From an uncultured Clostridia bacterium (GTDB taxonomy: Bacteria > Bacillota > Clostridia > TANB77 > CAG-508): a stretch of DNA of 64,000 bases. The notes below the pieces were generated by a model. That model made no database searches, was not told the origin of the DNA, and saw only the letters and a list, made by a program, of their open reading frames with translations. The stretch is from assembly GCA_934119935.1 (NCBI GenBank), contig CAKOSX010000006.1, positions 1-64,000 of the forward strand. Direction: 5' to 3'. Below, one piece after another: positions 26,620 through 35,443 of this stretch (the first letter of the stretch is position 1; the number at the start of each line of letters is the position of its first letter). A program made the position numbers and the translations under genes.

Positions 26620-27663
26620 ATGAGAAGAGATGGAAATAGTAGAGCAATTACATTAATTTCTCTAGTAGTAACAATTGTGATTCTACTAATTTTGGCTGGA
26701 GTTAGTATTAATTTTGTGATTGGAAACAATGGAATAATAGCAAAAGCAAAAGATGCAAAAATTGAAAGCAGAGCTGCAACAGTAAAAGACGAAAGAGATT
26801 TGTGGATGAATGAAAGAAATATAGCAGAAAAAATTGGAGACAATGCAAAATCAATGAATCAGATATTGGAAGAATTACAAGAAAGAAAACTATTAACAAA
26901 AGAAGAGGTAGAAAGAGTAAAAAAAGATACTAATAATGAAATTACGATAGGAAGTAAAACTATAAGTTTTAAAGTATCCGATTATGAAATTTCGTCTACA
27001 ATGACAAGCCTATATAAATACTATGTCTTAAAGGATGAGAGTGGATATCAACTAAAAAATGATGGGACAGATGTAATTTCAATAGATAGTAAAAATGAGA
27101 TGGAATATCTAGCAGAATATACAAATTTAGGTAATATAACGGAAAATGTTAAGTTTATTTTATTGAAAGATATAAATTTGAATCCAGAAACAGTATTTTT
27201 AAAAGATGGTAGTATAACTGGAGCTACCCCTGAAACATGGACACCAATAGGAACAATGCAAGAAGTGGAAGTTTCCAGTCAAACAGAATGGGAGAATAAA
27301 GTATCACAATACGGAAAACTATACACATTCAGTGGTACTTCTGAAAAGTATGATAAGTATGAAAAACCATACTATTATGCTATTCCATTTAAAGGAGATT
27401 TTTATGGTAATGGTAACAATATAAAAGGTTTATATTGCAATGATAAAAAAAATGATTTTTTTGGAGTATTTGGAGTTGTTGATGGATCTAAAATTAACAA
27501 TTTAGAGGTTACAGATAGTTATATATCGGCAGGAAATGCAGTTAGTGCGTTAGTTGCAGGTGCTATAGAAAAAGGTGTAACTTGTTCGGAAATCAATTGC
27601 AAAGATAATTATATAATTATTAATGAATATTGCTTTCGGAGCAATATTGGGATTAGCATGTGA
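26620..27663 (+). CDS. Prepilin-like surface protein, 5' part (needs +1 shift)
   Basis: The N-terminus has a type IV pilin-like segment: charged residues, then AITLISLVVTIVILLILAG and NGIIAKAKDAK, as in many Gram-positive prepilins. Coiled-coil and beta-rich regions follow, including FKGDFYGNGNNIKGLYC of the kind that precedes GLUG repeats. ATG 26620 is chosen because GAGAGGGGAAAG lies about eight bases upstream. The frame closes at 27663, but its homologous continuation (GAILGLACDV) is in the next frame. Skipping the C of an in-frame CGG at 27637-27639 restores a single protein of about 738 residues. It may be a real frameshift mutation or a recoding site. Confidence 0.75.
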   Translation: MRRDGNSRAITLISLVVTIVILLILAGVSINFVIGNNGIIAKAKDAKIESRAATVKDERDLWMNERNIAEKIGDNAKSMNQILEELQERKLLTKEEVERVKKDTNNEITIGSKTISFKVSDYEISSTMTSLYKYYVLKDESGYQLKNDGTDVISIDSKNEMEYLAEYTNLGNITENVKFILLKDINLNPETVFLKDGSITGATPETWTPIGTMQEVEVSSQTEWENKVSQYGKLYTFSGTSEKYDKYEKPYYYAIPFKGDFYGNGNNIKGLYCNDKKNDFFGVFGVVDGSKINNLEVTDSYISAGNAVSALVAGAIEKGVTCSEINCKDNYIIINEYCFRSNIGISM

Positions 27664-28834
27664 TGTGACAGATTTTTCATTAAAGGACCTAATATCCAAC
27701 AACATAATTAGATGTGATTCAGATGTAGATAATTTTGGAGAATTTGGGGGAATTGCAGGTAAAATACTTAGTGAATACTGTAATATAACGGATTGTACGA
27801 ATTATACAAGTATTAATGGACCACAAGACTTTAATAATGGTGTAGGAGGAATTGCAGGTAGAATAGATGCAAATAGTTCCGTCATAAATAAATGCTATAA
27901 TAAAGCTAATATTAGTGGAAACTGGGGCGGAACGGGAGGAATTGTCGGAGAATTGATGTGCAATAATAGCAAGGTTTATGAATGCTCTAATACTGGAGAA
28001 ATAGGTGCTGCCTGGGGGACAGGAGGCATTTTGGGCTGGGATGCTTCAGATAATCTTGAAATATATAATTGCTATAATCTTGGGAAAATATATAATACCT
28101 ATAAAGATGGTGGAGACTTTGGAGGTGTGATTGGGCAATGTAGAGCCATACTTACAATGTACAATTGTTATAATGCTGGAGAAATATATTCTGATGTGGA
28201 AAATTGCATATATGGTGATGTTGGGGGAATAATAGGTCAAAATAATGAGGGAGTGATCTATAATTGCTTTAATATTGGAAACATAAATTTGTGTGCAGTA
28301 AAAGACACAAATACTTCTGATAATGGAATAGGAGGATTAGTTGGTGCTGCTGGTTCTGATTTTGGGACATTTAAAATATTAAACTGTTTTAATAGCTGTA
28401 ATCTAACATTGTGTTATGCATCAGAGGAGACTGTAAAGCATCCTATCATATATGGAGAAATTATTGGAAGCATTTATAAGGATGTTACAATAGAAAATTG
28501 TTACGGATATAGTAATAAAACAATAAATATACAGGGAGACCCTTACAATATTGCCCAAAATGTAGGACAAGTAAAATCCCATTATGATAAATTTGAAGGC
28601 ACGAAACTAATTAATGGATATGTGGACTTAACTAATTCATATCCATCGGTTGCGGTAAATGTAGAACAAGTAACTCAAAATGTACAGGAAGTAATCAGTT
28701 TTAAAAGCCAAAAGTTTTGCGATATACTTAATACATGGAGTGACAACAATAGTGGTTACTCAAGATGGATTTATGATGCAAACAAAAATAATGGAGTCCC
28801 TTATTTAGAATGCTTAAAAGATATTATTAAATAA
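27623..28834 (+). CDS. Prepilin-like surface protein, 3' part with GLUG-type repeats
   Basis: Continues the preceding frame after a +1 shift. It has tandem units of the type GGIAGRI or GGIVGEL, followed by INKCYNKANISG-like turns, typical of GLUG or similar beta-solenoid surface repeats, repeated about six times. The open frame formally starts at ATG 27623, which has no ribosome site, so independent translation is unlikely. The true join is probably at TTT-CGG-A (27634-27640). No in-frame CGG occurs in the rest of this part. A terminator follows the stop. Confidence 0.7.
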   Translation: MNIAFGAILGLACDVTDFSLKDLISNNIIRCDSDVDNFGEFGGIAGKILSEYCNITDCTNYTSINGPQDFNNGVGGIAGRIDANSSVINKCYNKANISGNWGGTGGIVGELMCNNSKVYECSNTGEIGAAWGTGGILGWDASDNLEIYNCYNLGKIYNTYKDGGDFGGVIGQCRAILTMYNCYNAGEIYSDVENCIYGDVGGIIGQNNEGVIYNCFNIGNINLCAVKDTNTSDNGIGGLVGAAGSDFGTFKILNCFNSCNLTLCYASEETVKHPIIYGEIIGSIYKDVTIENCYGYSNKTINIQGDPYNIAQNVGQVKSHYDKFEGTKLINGYVDLTNSYPSVAVNVEQVTQNVQEVISFKSQKFCDILNTWSDNNSGYSRWIYDANKNNGVPYLECLKDIIK

Positions 28835-28861
28835 AACTAAAGAATTATAAAATTTAATAAG

Positions 28862-28898
28862 AAGGCTGTTAAACTAAAAAAGTTGAACAGCTTTTTTA
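28862..28898 (+). terminator. Terminator after the prepilin-like gene
   Basis: GGCTGTT and AACAGC arms around an A-rich loop, followed by seven T. Confidence 0.75.
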
Positions 28899-29019
28899 TA
28901 TAGTAAGCACAATCTTATGTAAAGCTCATATTATATAAAAGAGAAGTCCTAAAAAACTTCAAGATAAAATTGAAGAATATATGTAAAATACTATGGACGA
29001 CTTAAGGGAGGAACTTTAC

Positions 29020-29905
29020 GTGAGTATTAACAGTACGGCACAGATTGCTATTGGCTTAATGGTGCCATTTTTAGGAACAACATTGCGGTTCCGCTTTAGT
29101 ATTTCTATTAAAAAAAGAGATAAAGCCAATCATACAAAAGATGTTGCTAGGTTTTGCCGCAGGAGTTATGATAGCAGCTTCTGTATGGTCTTTATTAATA
29201 CCATCAATAGAAATGGCAGAGTCACAAGGAAAAACAGCATGGTTACCTGCTTGTGTTGGATTTATGATAGGAATTGTAACGCTAATTTGTGTAAACAATT
29301 TGGCTGAAAAAATAGAAAAAAGAAATAGCAAAAAGAATGAATGTACTATATGTGATGATATTGAAAATTTAATACACATAGATAAAAATAGTGGAAAAGT
29401 AAAAACAACAATAGCAACAGAAAAATCAACTATCAAAGAAAAAGTAAAGAGTACTACAATGCTAATGCTTGCAGTAACACTACATAACATTCCGGAAGGA
29501 ATGGCGGTCGGGGTTGCGTTTGCAGGACTATTCTCACAAAATACAGGAATAACACTCGCAGAAGCATTTGCGTTAGCTATTGGAATAGCGATACAAAATA
29601 TACCAGAAGGGGCAATTATATCAATGCCACTTCACAGCTCTGGGAAAAGCAAATTTAAATCATTTATGGGCGGAACACTGTCAGGAATAGTAGAACCAAT
29701 TGGGGCAATAATAACCATTGCATTAACGAGGATTGTAGTGCCAATTTTACCATATTTTCTATCATTTGCAGCAGGAGCAATGATTTATGTAGTATCATCA
29801 GAGTTAATACCAGAAGCACAGGCAGAAAAAAAATCAAATTTAGTAACCATTAGTGTAGGTATAGGCTTTGTAATAATGATGCTTTTGGATGTTGCGTTGG
29901 GATAG
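29020..29905 (+). CDS. ZIP family metal transporter, interrupted by a +1 frameshift
   Basis: Divalent-metal transporter with a His-containing HNIPEGMAVG in one membrane helix and QNIPEGAIIS in another, both ZIP signatures. GTG 29020 after AAGGGAGG starts a frame encoding AQIAIGLMVPFLGTTL. The continuation GSALVFLLKKEIKPIIQKMLL lies in the +1 frame, which runs to 29905. A TAG blocks that frame just upstream, so the change must happen in a window of about 15 bases. Omitting the C of the in-frame CGG at 29086-29088 gives the conserved GTTLGSA. Without the shift, a shorter product could only start at ATG 29141 and would lack the first helix. Confidence 0.8.
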
Positions 29906-29910
29906 TAAAT

Positions 29911-29960
29911 AATAAACCCCATATATAGTGTATAGCCTATATATGGTGGGTTATTTTTTA
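29911..29960 (+). terminator. Terminator of the ZIP gene at the island's left edge
   Basis: AATAAACCCC and ATATATAG pair with CTATATATGG and GGGTTATT, followed by a T-run. Confidence 0.8.
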
Positions 29961-30005
29961 TTTATAGAAAGCATAAATTAAGAAAAATGAAACAACATAA
30001 TTAAA

Positions 30006-30034
30006 TTGACATAACACAGATAGAATGATATAAT
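30006..30034 (+). promoter_or_regulatory. Strong sigma-A promoter of the island operon
   Basis: Perfect TTGACA (30006-30011) and TATAAT (30029-30034) with a 17-base spacer. AATTGACATAA at its left is shared with the promoters at 36127 and 37499. Confidence 0.85.
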
Positions 30035-30116
30035 ATTCACGTAAAAATTTGTTATTTATGAGGTAATTATTTCATAAATGATAAGTTTAATAATAAACAA
30101 TATTGGAGGAAAAAAC

Positions 30117-31832
30117 ATGAGTAAATTATCTGTTCGGGATTGTATTGGTTCCGGGTACTCTTCTGTGTTGATTAATACCACAGAAGAAACTCGGGCGATT
30201 AAGGAGTGCCTGCAAGCAAGTATTGAATATGGAATTAAGCTTTTTGGTTGGACTTGTACGAGAGGCATTGTAGAAATATTGCCTTATGAAGTAGGAGATG
30301 AACCTGAAGATGACACTGATGCCAATTATTACAACGAATTGACAAGAGAAATAGAAAAAAATCCGGAAGAATACGAAGTTATGGATGGATACGTATTTAA
30401 AAAGCGCGATCCAGATATGACTGATCCGCAAGAGGCTCTTGTTAAAGGCCTTGAATTAAATGGCGGTGAAGGAAGATACATTTTCTGTATTATCGATTTT
30501 CATCATTATCTGAATCAGCCGATGGTCTTAAGAGCAGCAAAAGATGCTTTTGAAAAAGCTGAAAACTTGGGTGTTAGCTATATTTTTATTAGTAGCAAGT
30601 TCGAAGTTCCGGCTGATTGGCAGGAGACGATTATTTCTATTGAACTCGAACTTCCAACTAAAGAAGATCTTGTAGATTCATTCAATGAAACAATCAGATA
30701 TATTGACAGAAACAATAAAGGGCTATTGGCTTTCGAAAGCGAGGAACAGAAGCAGAGTACCATAAAAAAGGCGGCAGAAATTTCTATCGGCTTAACGTAT
30801 ACTCAGGCTGACAGTGCATTGTTTACATCTGTTTTCCTGAAAAGGAAGATTGATATTGATGTTATTGCAGAAGTTAAAGCACAAACTATTTGCAAAGATG
30901 GTTTGCTGGAATTCTGGAGTAATAGTGAAGATTCTAAGATTGGTGGCATGAAAAATTTAAAGGAATACACTGCAAGAAGAATTTTGGCGTATTCCGATGA
31001 AGCAAAAAAATATGGATTGCCTAATCCTAAAGGTGTATTGTTGGTCGGCATTCCCGGTTGTGGTAAAAGTTTGGCTGCTAAGTCAATTGCACACAGTTGG
31101 AATGTTCCGCTGATTAAGTGCGATTTAGGAAAACTTTTCGGAAGCTATGTTGGAGACACTGAAGCTAATACTAGAAAAGCCCTTCAGATTGCAGAAGCTA
31201 TGGCACCTTGTGTGTTGTGGATTGATGAAATTGAAAAGGGATTAGCTGGTGCTGGTTCTGGTGGTAGAAATGATTCTGGCGTATCTTCGAGAATGTTTGC
31301 CAGCATCCTTACATGGATGCAGGAAAAGAAATCTCCTGTTTATGTCGTGGCAACTGCAAATAGTATTACATCTTTGCCTTCTGAACTTTTAAGAAAAGGT
31401 AGATTCGACGAAATTTTCTTTGTTGGGCTTCCTACTCAGGAAGAACGCGAAGAAATTGTTGCAATCCAGCTTGAAAGAAAAGGTAGAAAGCAAAAAAACT
31501 TCGATGTTAAGAAAATTGCACAAAGTTGCGATGGATTTACAGGAGCTGAAATCGAAGAAGCTATCGTATCAGCAATGTTTGAAGCTTATGCAGATAATGC
31601 AAGGGAATTAACGAGTGATGACATTATTTCGCAGATGAAGAGTTGCCAACCCGCTTCTGAGGGAATTATGAAAGATACCGTAGAAGCTCTTAATGAATGG
31701 GCTAGCAAAGAAAATGTTCGGAACGCTAATTCTACTGTATGTACTCAAAATGAGAACTCTGCAAAAAAGACCGTAACTAAAAAGACGCCTGGTGGCCGTG
31801 TTATTAGAAGAGTTGGAGGAAATAAGGAATGA
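30117..31832 (+). CDS. Ycf46-like AAA ATPase
   Basis: 571-residue AAA protein. An N-terminal alpha/beta region (about 1-265, with GRYIFCIIDF at 119-128) precedes the ATPase. Walker A is GIPGCGKS (311-318), Walker B CVLWIDE (365-371), sensor-1 Asn is in VVATAN (411-416), and RKGRFDE (426-432) holds the arginine finger. Overall it resembles plastid/cyanobacterial Ycf46. The C-terminus is basic. ATG 30117 has GGAGG at the right distance; the frame upstream to 30078 has none. It heads the island operon and overlaps the Ycf35-like gene by four bases, a pairing known from cyanobacteria. Several Arg codons are CGG. It probably acts as a cytoplasmic remodeller. Confidence 0.88.
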   Translation: MSKLSVRDCIGSGYSSVLINTTEETRAIKECLQASIEYGIKLFGWTCTRGIVEILPYEVGDEPEDDTDANYYNELTREIEKNPEEYEVMDGYVFKKRDPDMTDPQEALVKGLELNGGEGRYIFCIIDFHHYLNQPMVLRAAKDAFEKAENLGVSYIFISSKFEVPADWQETIISIELELPTKEDLVDSFNETIRYIDRNNKGLLAFESEEQKQSTIKKAAEISIGLTYTQADSALFTSVFLKRKIDIDVIAEVKAQTICKDGLLEFWSNSEDSKIGGMKNLKEYTARRILAYSDEAKKYGLPNPKGVLLVGIPGCGKSLAAKSIAHSWNVPLIKCDLGKLFGSYVGDTEANTRKALQIAEAMAPCVLWIDEIEKGLAGAGSGGRNDSGVSSRMFASILTWMQEKKSPVYVVATANSITSLPSELLRKGRFDEIFFVGLPTQEEREEIVAIQLERKGRKQKNFDVKKIAQSCDGFTGAEIEEAIVSAMFEAYADNARELTSDDIISQMKSCQPASEGIMKDTVEALNEWASKENVRNANSTVCTQNENSAKKTVTKKTPGGRVIRRVGGNKE

Positions 31833-32410
31833 GTCACTTTACGCATGTTTCTGCTGAAATCAGAGATCTTGACGCTTGCAACAAAGCTCTTAATAATATG
31901 GGGCTTACCATGCAAAGCTATGGAAGCTGTCGGTATTATTTTGGAACAGAAATGAAAGAGAATGTTGTCAGATTGCCTGGACAATATGATATGGCTCTGG
32001 AAAAGAATGGTACTGGTTCTTATCGCATTACTGCTGATTTTTATGGTGGGTATGTTGAAAGGACTATTGGACCGAGAGGTAGCATTCTTCTGCACAATTA
32101 TTCTGTTGAGATGCTTAAAAAGGTTGCAAAAAGATTACATTTTTCTGTAACTCCGAAGGGTGATGATACCTATAAGGTAAGAGATCCACAGGATACCGAT
32201 GGTGGCCATATGTTGGTAACAGTATCTAAAGATGGAAATCTGACTTTTGAACCTAAGGGGTTGAAAGGAAAAAAATGTGCGAAGTATCTTCAACTTGAAG
32301 ATTCTTTGGGAAAAATTGAGCAAAGAGAATTTACCAAAGAATACTTGAAGGAAAGTGCAGCAGAAGTTAAGACAGAAAACCGTCAGAAATTGAGGGTAGG
32401 AGGCTACTAA
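31829..32410 (+). CDS. Ycf35-like DUF1257 protein fused to a DUF2997-like domain
   Basis: The N-terminus (MSHFTHVSAEIRDLDACNKA) and following 110 residues resemble DUF1257 (Ycf35). Residues about 128-175, with VSKDGNLTFEPKGLKGKKC and then LEDSLGKIEQREFTKEYLKE, resemble DUF2997, which in other genomes is usually a separate small neighbour of Ycf35. So this appears to be a natural fusion, which supports the three families acting together. The ATG overlaps the stop of the AAA ATPase (ATGAGT within GGAATGA), implying coupling. Function is unknown. These are family assignments by eye and should be confirmed by profile search. Confidence 0.78.
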   Translation: MSHFTHVSAEIRDLDACNKALNNMGLTMQSYGSCRYYFGTEMKENVVRLPGQYDMALEKNGTGSYRITADFYGGYVERTIGPRGSILLHNYSVEMLKKVAKRLHFSVTPKGDDTYKVRDPQDTDGGHMLVTVSKDGNLTFEPKGLKGKKCAKYLQLEDSLGKIEQREFTKEYLKESAAEVKTENRQKLRVGGY

Positions 32411-32411
32411 A

Positions 32412-33773
32412 TTGAAAGTTGCATTAGTTATTTGCAATGATATGCACATGGATATAGCTAATGCAAACACCATCGTAAATCATCTTATGGCAACAGGGTA
32501 CGAAGTCGTATGTGATTATACTATTGCTGATACAGTGATTATTCTCACATGCGCCTTCGGCCCACATAAGATGTATTCTGTTGATGTGATTGCAGACGTT
32601 AGAATTAATGCAAAACCTAGTGCAAAAATCATTGTTACTGGTTGCCTTGAAAAATTATGCCACTCCGACTTGGAAGCAATTCCAGGGATTGACGTAATAC
32701 CGTTAAATGAGGTTTTTGTTACACTTGCAAAGCCGACTACAGTTAAACAGTATATTCCACAGAACAAAGTAATTATTTCTACAGGATGCCTTCATCAATG
32801 TTCTTATTGTGTATATCCGAAAATTGTAGGAATGTATAAGAGCAGACCAATGGAAGATATCTTGGATGAAATTGAAGCAATGCATGCTAATGAGTCTACT
32901 ATTTATATAACCGGAGCACAAGAAACAGCCGACTATGGTGTTGACTTGTATGGCAAGAGAAGCTTTGCTGAGTTAATGAGAAAAATTGTTACAAGATTTC
33001 CGGATTGCAATTATGTTATAGGTTGGTTTCATCCTGCAGGATTAACAGAAGAGGTTATGACTCTTATTTTGGAGAATGAGAATATTGTAGAAATAATGTT
33101 ACATATTCAGCATGTATCTAAGAAAATCCTAAAGGATATGAATAGACCTGCTTTTGACATTGTAGATGAAAAAATTCGGATTTTGAAAACGGTCAGACCA
33201 GACTTAGTTATTTCAACAGAGGTGATTACGGGATTTCCAGGAGAAACAAGTTTACAATTTCAGGAACTTGTAAAATATCTTAAAAAGGGATACTTTGATG
33301 ATATTGGAGTTGCAAGCTACGAACCTGTTGAAGGCACTCTGGCAGCTGAATTACCAAAACAAATACCAGCCAAAACCAAGAAAAGAAGGATGGAATGTAT
33401 TATGCAAGAGTTTTCTGCAACATGCTATCCTGCACCTGATGGAGAACCCAAAAGTGTTTTTGACGAATTCTTTACGGTAAATCATGCTTTAAAGCAAATG
33501 CCAAAAAATATTTTTAAGGCAGAAGTTAGACAAAAGTATGCATATATTGCCGGAACAGATACGGAAGAAAAACTTGAGTTCGAACGGGTATTCCGAAGTG
33601 TTATGCTTCAAATTATTGAGGCTAGGAGTGATTTTGACTTAGAAAGAGTTAAGAAAAACTTGAGCGTCTATACTGATGAAGCAAAAACAAAGTTTTATGA
33701 GATAATTGAAAAAGGAGATTTTAAAGAACAACAAAAAAATAAAGCAAGAAGTTTATTATTAAACAATGCCTGA
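32412..33773 (+). CDS. MiaB/RimO-like radical-SAM methylthiotransferase without TRAM
   Basis: The N-terminal methylthiotransferase domain keeps all three cluster cysteines (Cys8, Cys47 in LTCAFG, Cys78 in TGCLEKL). The radical-SAM motif is CxxxCxxC at Cys126, Cys130 and Cys133 (CLHQCSYC). TGFPGET is the expected radical-SAM strand. The last 110 residues do not look like a TRAM domain but form a charged helical region, so RNA recognition may be supplied by other island proteins. The start is TTG 32412, one base after the previous stop, with AGGAGG upstream. It is not the housekeeping MiaB and the substrate is unknown. Modification of tRNA or a ribosomal protein is the family precedent. Confidence 0.85.
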   Translation: MKVALVICNDMHMDIANANTIVNHLMATGYEVVCDYTIADTVIILTCAFGPHKMYSVDVIADVRINAKPSAKIIVTGCLEKLCHSDLEAIPGIDVIPLNEVFVTLAKPTTVKQYIPQNKVIISTGCLHQCSYCVYPKIVGMYKSRPMEDILDEIEAMHANESTIYITGAQETADYGVDLYGKRSFAELMRKIVTRFPDCNYVIGWFHPAGLTEEVMTLILENENIVEIMLHIQHVSKKILKDMNRPAFDIVDEKIRILKTVRPDLVISTEVITGFPGETSLQFQELVKYLKKGYFDDIGVASYEPVEGTLAAELPKQIPAKTKKRRMECIMQEFSATCYPAPDGEPKSVFDEFFTVNHALKQMPKNIFKAEVRQKYAYIAGTDTEEKLEFERVFRSVMLQIIEARSDFDLERVKKNLSVYTDEAKTKFYEIIEKGDFKEQQKNKARSLLLNNA

Positions 33774-33798
33774 TCACAAATGTGAAAGGAGAACAATT

Positions 33799-34677
33799 AT
33801 GGGCAAAAGACGCCATTTGTATATTCCGGGCTATGAGAACAAAGCAGGAACGAATGAAACTGCAAACTCTAGACCAGGAGAAACAAGGAGTGCTCCGCGA
33901 ACTACTAATCCTAGAATAGAAATCCGCGATGAGGAGCAACCGACATATGTACAACCATATGAGAACATAAGAGTAGAAACAACAAGACAAGATACATATG
34001 AAAACGAACGGCAGTACCATTCTCGTACTGATGAAGAACTGAAACTTCAGCGGTTAGTGAGAAAACTGAGAAATATTACTGAGAGTGACAATAATACTTG
34101 TGGCTTAATCGGTGTTTTCGGAACGGGAGCTGACGAACTGGTAAAAGATGCATTGAGACATGTTAGAAATATTGTTATTTTCAACAAAATCCCAATAACT
34201 TTGGATACGGATGTTTATGCCGCTATGGGTGCGTCAGTATTGGAGAAACACCAAAAATATGATAATAGAAGTTATGATAGTCGTGCAATTTTAAGAGAAC
34301 TTGAACAGGTTGTTCGTAGAGAAGTTGACACGGAATATATGTCAGGTTTGGCTATGATGCAAAGAATAAATAGAAACATGGAAAGAGATGAACATCTTAA
34401 ACAAGCTATTATAATGATGAAAAATTGTTTCTACACTGGATATACAAAATTCATTTTTATAATAGACTATGGTACAAATCCGATGGATACCAAGTCTTTG
34501 GAAATGTTGAAAAAAATAAACGGAGGTAACATAATCATTATTGTACAGTCACTAATTGGTCTAAATTTTCAGAGAGCAAGCATCGGTCATACCGATGGTA
34601 GTATGTTTATGAGATACTTCTCAAGTGACAATGTATTTTGTAAAGACTATGTAGAAGAGGATGAGTATGAACCCTGA
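33799..34677 (+). CDS. Island protein of unknown function, possible degenerate ATPase-like fold
   Basis: 292 residues from ATG 33799 (AAAGGAG upstream). The first 85 residues are polar and probably disordered (many Arg, Asn, Glu, Pro). A folded alpha/beta part follows, with LIGVFGTGADELVKDAL, a helical middle, and hydrophobic strands FIFIIDYG and NIIIIVQS. The strand pair recalls the N-terminal part of the island's AAA ATPase (YIFCIIDF), but there is no Walker A lysine. It uses CGG codons like its neighbours. It lies between the radical-SAM gene and two zinc-ribbon genes, overlapping the next by 11 bases. I do not recognise the family. Confidence 0.6.
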   Translation: MGKRRHLYIPGYENKAGTNETANSRPGETRSAPRTTNPRIEIRDEEQPTYVQPYENIRVETTRQDTYENERQYHSRTDEELKLQRLVRKLRNITESDNNTCGLIGVFGTGADELVKDALRHVRNIVIFNKIPITLDTDVYAAMGASVLEKHQKYDNRSYDSRAILRELEQVVRREVDTEYMSGLAMMQRINRNMERDEHLKQAIIMMKNCFYTGYTKFIFIIDYGTNPMDTKSLEMLKKINGGNIIIIVQSLIGLNFQRASIGHTDGSMFMRYFSSDNVFCKDYVEEDEYEP

Positions 34678-35443
34678 ATTGTTAAGCTGCCATGTGAAGA
34701 GATTTTTATGCCCGATTTGTGGAAAATGGCATAATTGGAATTCAAGATTTAGTTTTTCGGATGGAGAAGTTAAACGTTCAGAGTACGGGAAAAAATATAA
34801 AATATATTTGAGCTGTGACAGCATAGAAGAAGAATGGTATGAAAAAGGTGTTTTTATAAAAATGTCTTTTTATGCATCTTATAATATTGTTATAACATGC
34901 AATTTTAGCTTAGTAATCTCTACTGGTTTTGAAAATGAAAAATGTATCTATGAAGATGTCTATTATTTATATGACTTTAAAGAGTCTGAAACAGAGCCAA
35001 GAGTTTATTTACTACAACCATTTGCTGAAGCAGAACTCTGTACTCGAAGCGACTGTGAGTTTTCTACAGTTTGTATAAGAAAGAGAAGTTCAAATATTCA
35101 GTTTGCATTGGAATTTGACTCTAAGGATTATGCATTACATGCTACAATTAGACAAAGAGAAAACTTACAAAAGATGGAACAAAAACTAAGAGCTGAAGAA
35201 GAAAGGTTGATGCAACAGGTTGATACTCAGTGTTTACCGTCTAATTTACAAGAAGATGAGGTATTAAATTCTGAAAAACAGGTTGAACAAACAAAGCTAT
35301 CAGAAACTGAAAGACAGGTTGAGCAGGAGAAAACTCTGGAATCAGATATTAAAACAAGAAAAAAGGTCGAGCCACAAGAAAAACACAAGAAATGTTATCC
35401 AAAGAAAAGGAGGACATTATATTTTCAAAAGAGGATTGAATGA
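34667..35443 (+). CDS. Zinc-ribbon protein of unknown function, with coiled-coil tail
   Basis: The N-terminal CPICGKWHNW forms half of a likely zinc-binding site, with later Cys residues (LSCDS, ITCNF) as possible partners. A beta-rich domain follows, then from about residue 165 a long charged coiled coil (RENLQKMEQKLRAEEERLMQ) and a very basic C-terminus. I prefer ATG 34667 over 34661 because GAAGAGG ends at 34660. It overlaps its upstream neighbour by 11 bases and the next gene by four. The first 60 residues resemble those of the following protein, so the two are probably old paralogues. No database family is recognised. Confidence 0.6.
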   Translation: MNPELLSCHVKRFLCPICGKWHNWNSRFSFSDGEVKRSEYGKKYKIYLSCDSIEEEWYEKGVFIKMSFYASYNIVITCNFSLVISTGFENEKCIYEDVYYLYDFKESETEPRVYLLQPFAEAELCTRSDCEFSTVCIRKRSSNIQFALEFDSKDYALHATIRQRENLQKMEQKLRAEEERLMQQVDTQCLPSNLQEDEVLNSEKQVEQTKLSETERQVEQEKTLESDIKTRKKVEPQEKHKKCYPKKRRTLYFQKRIE

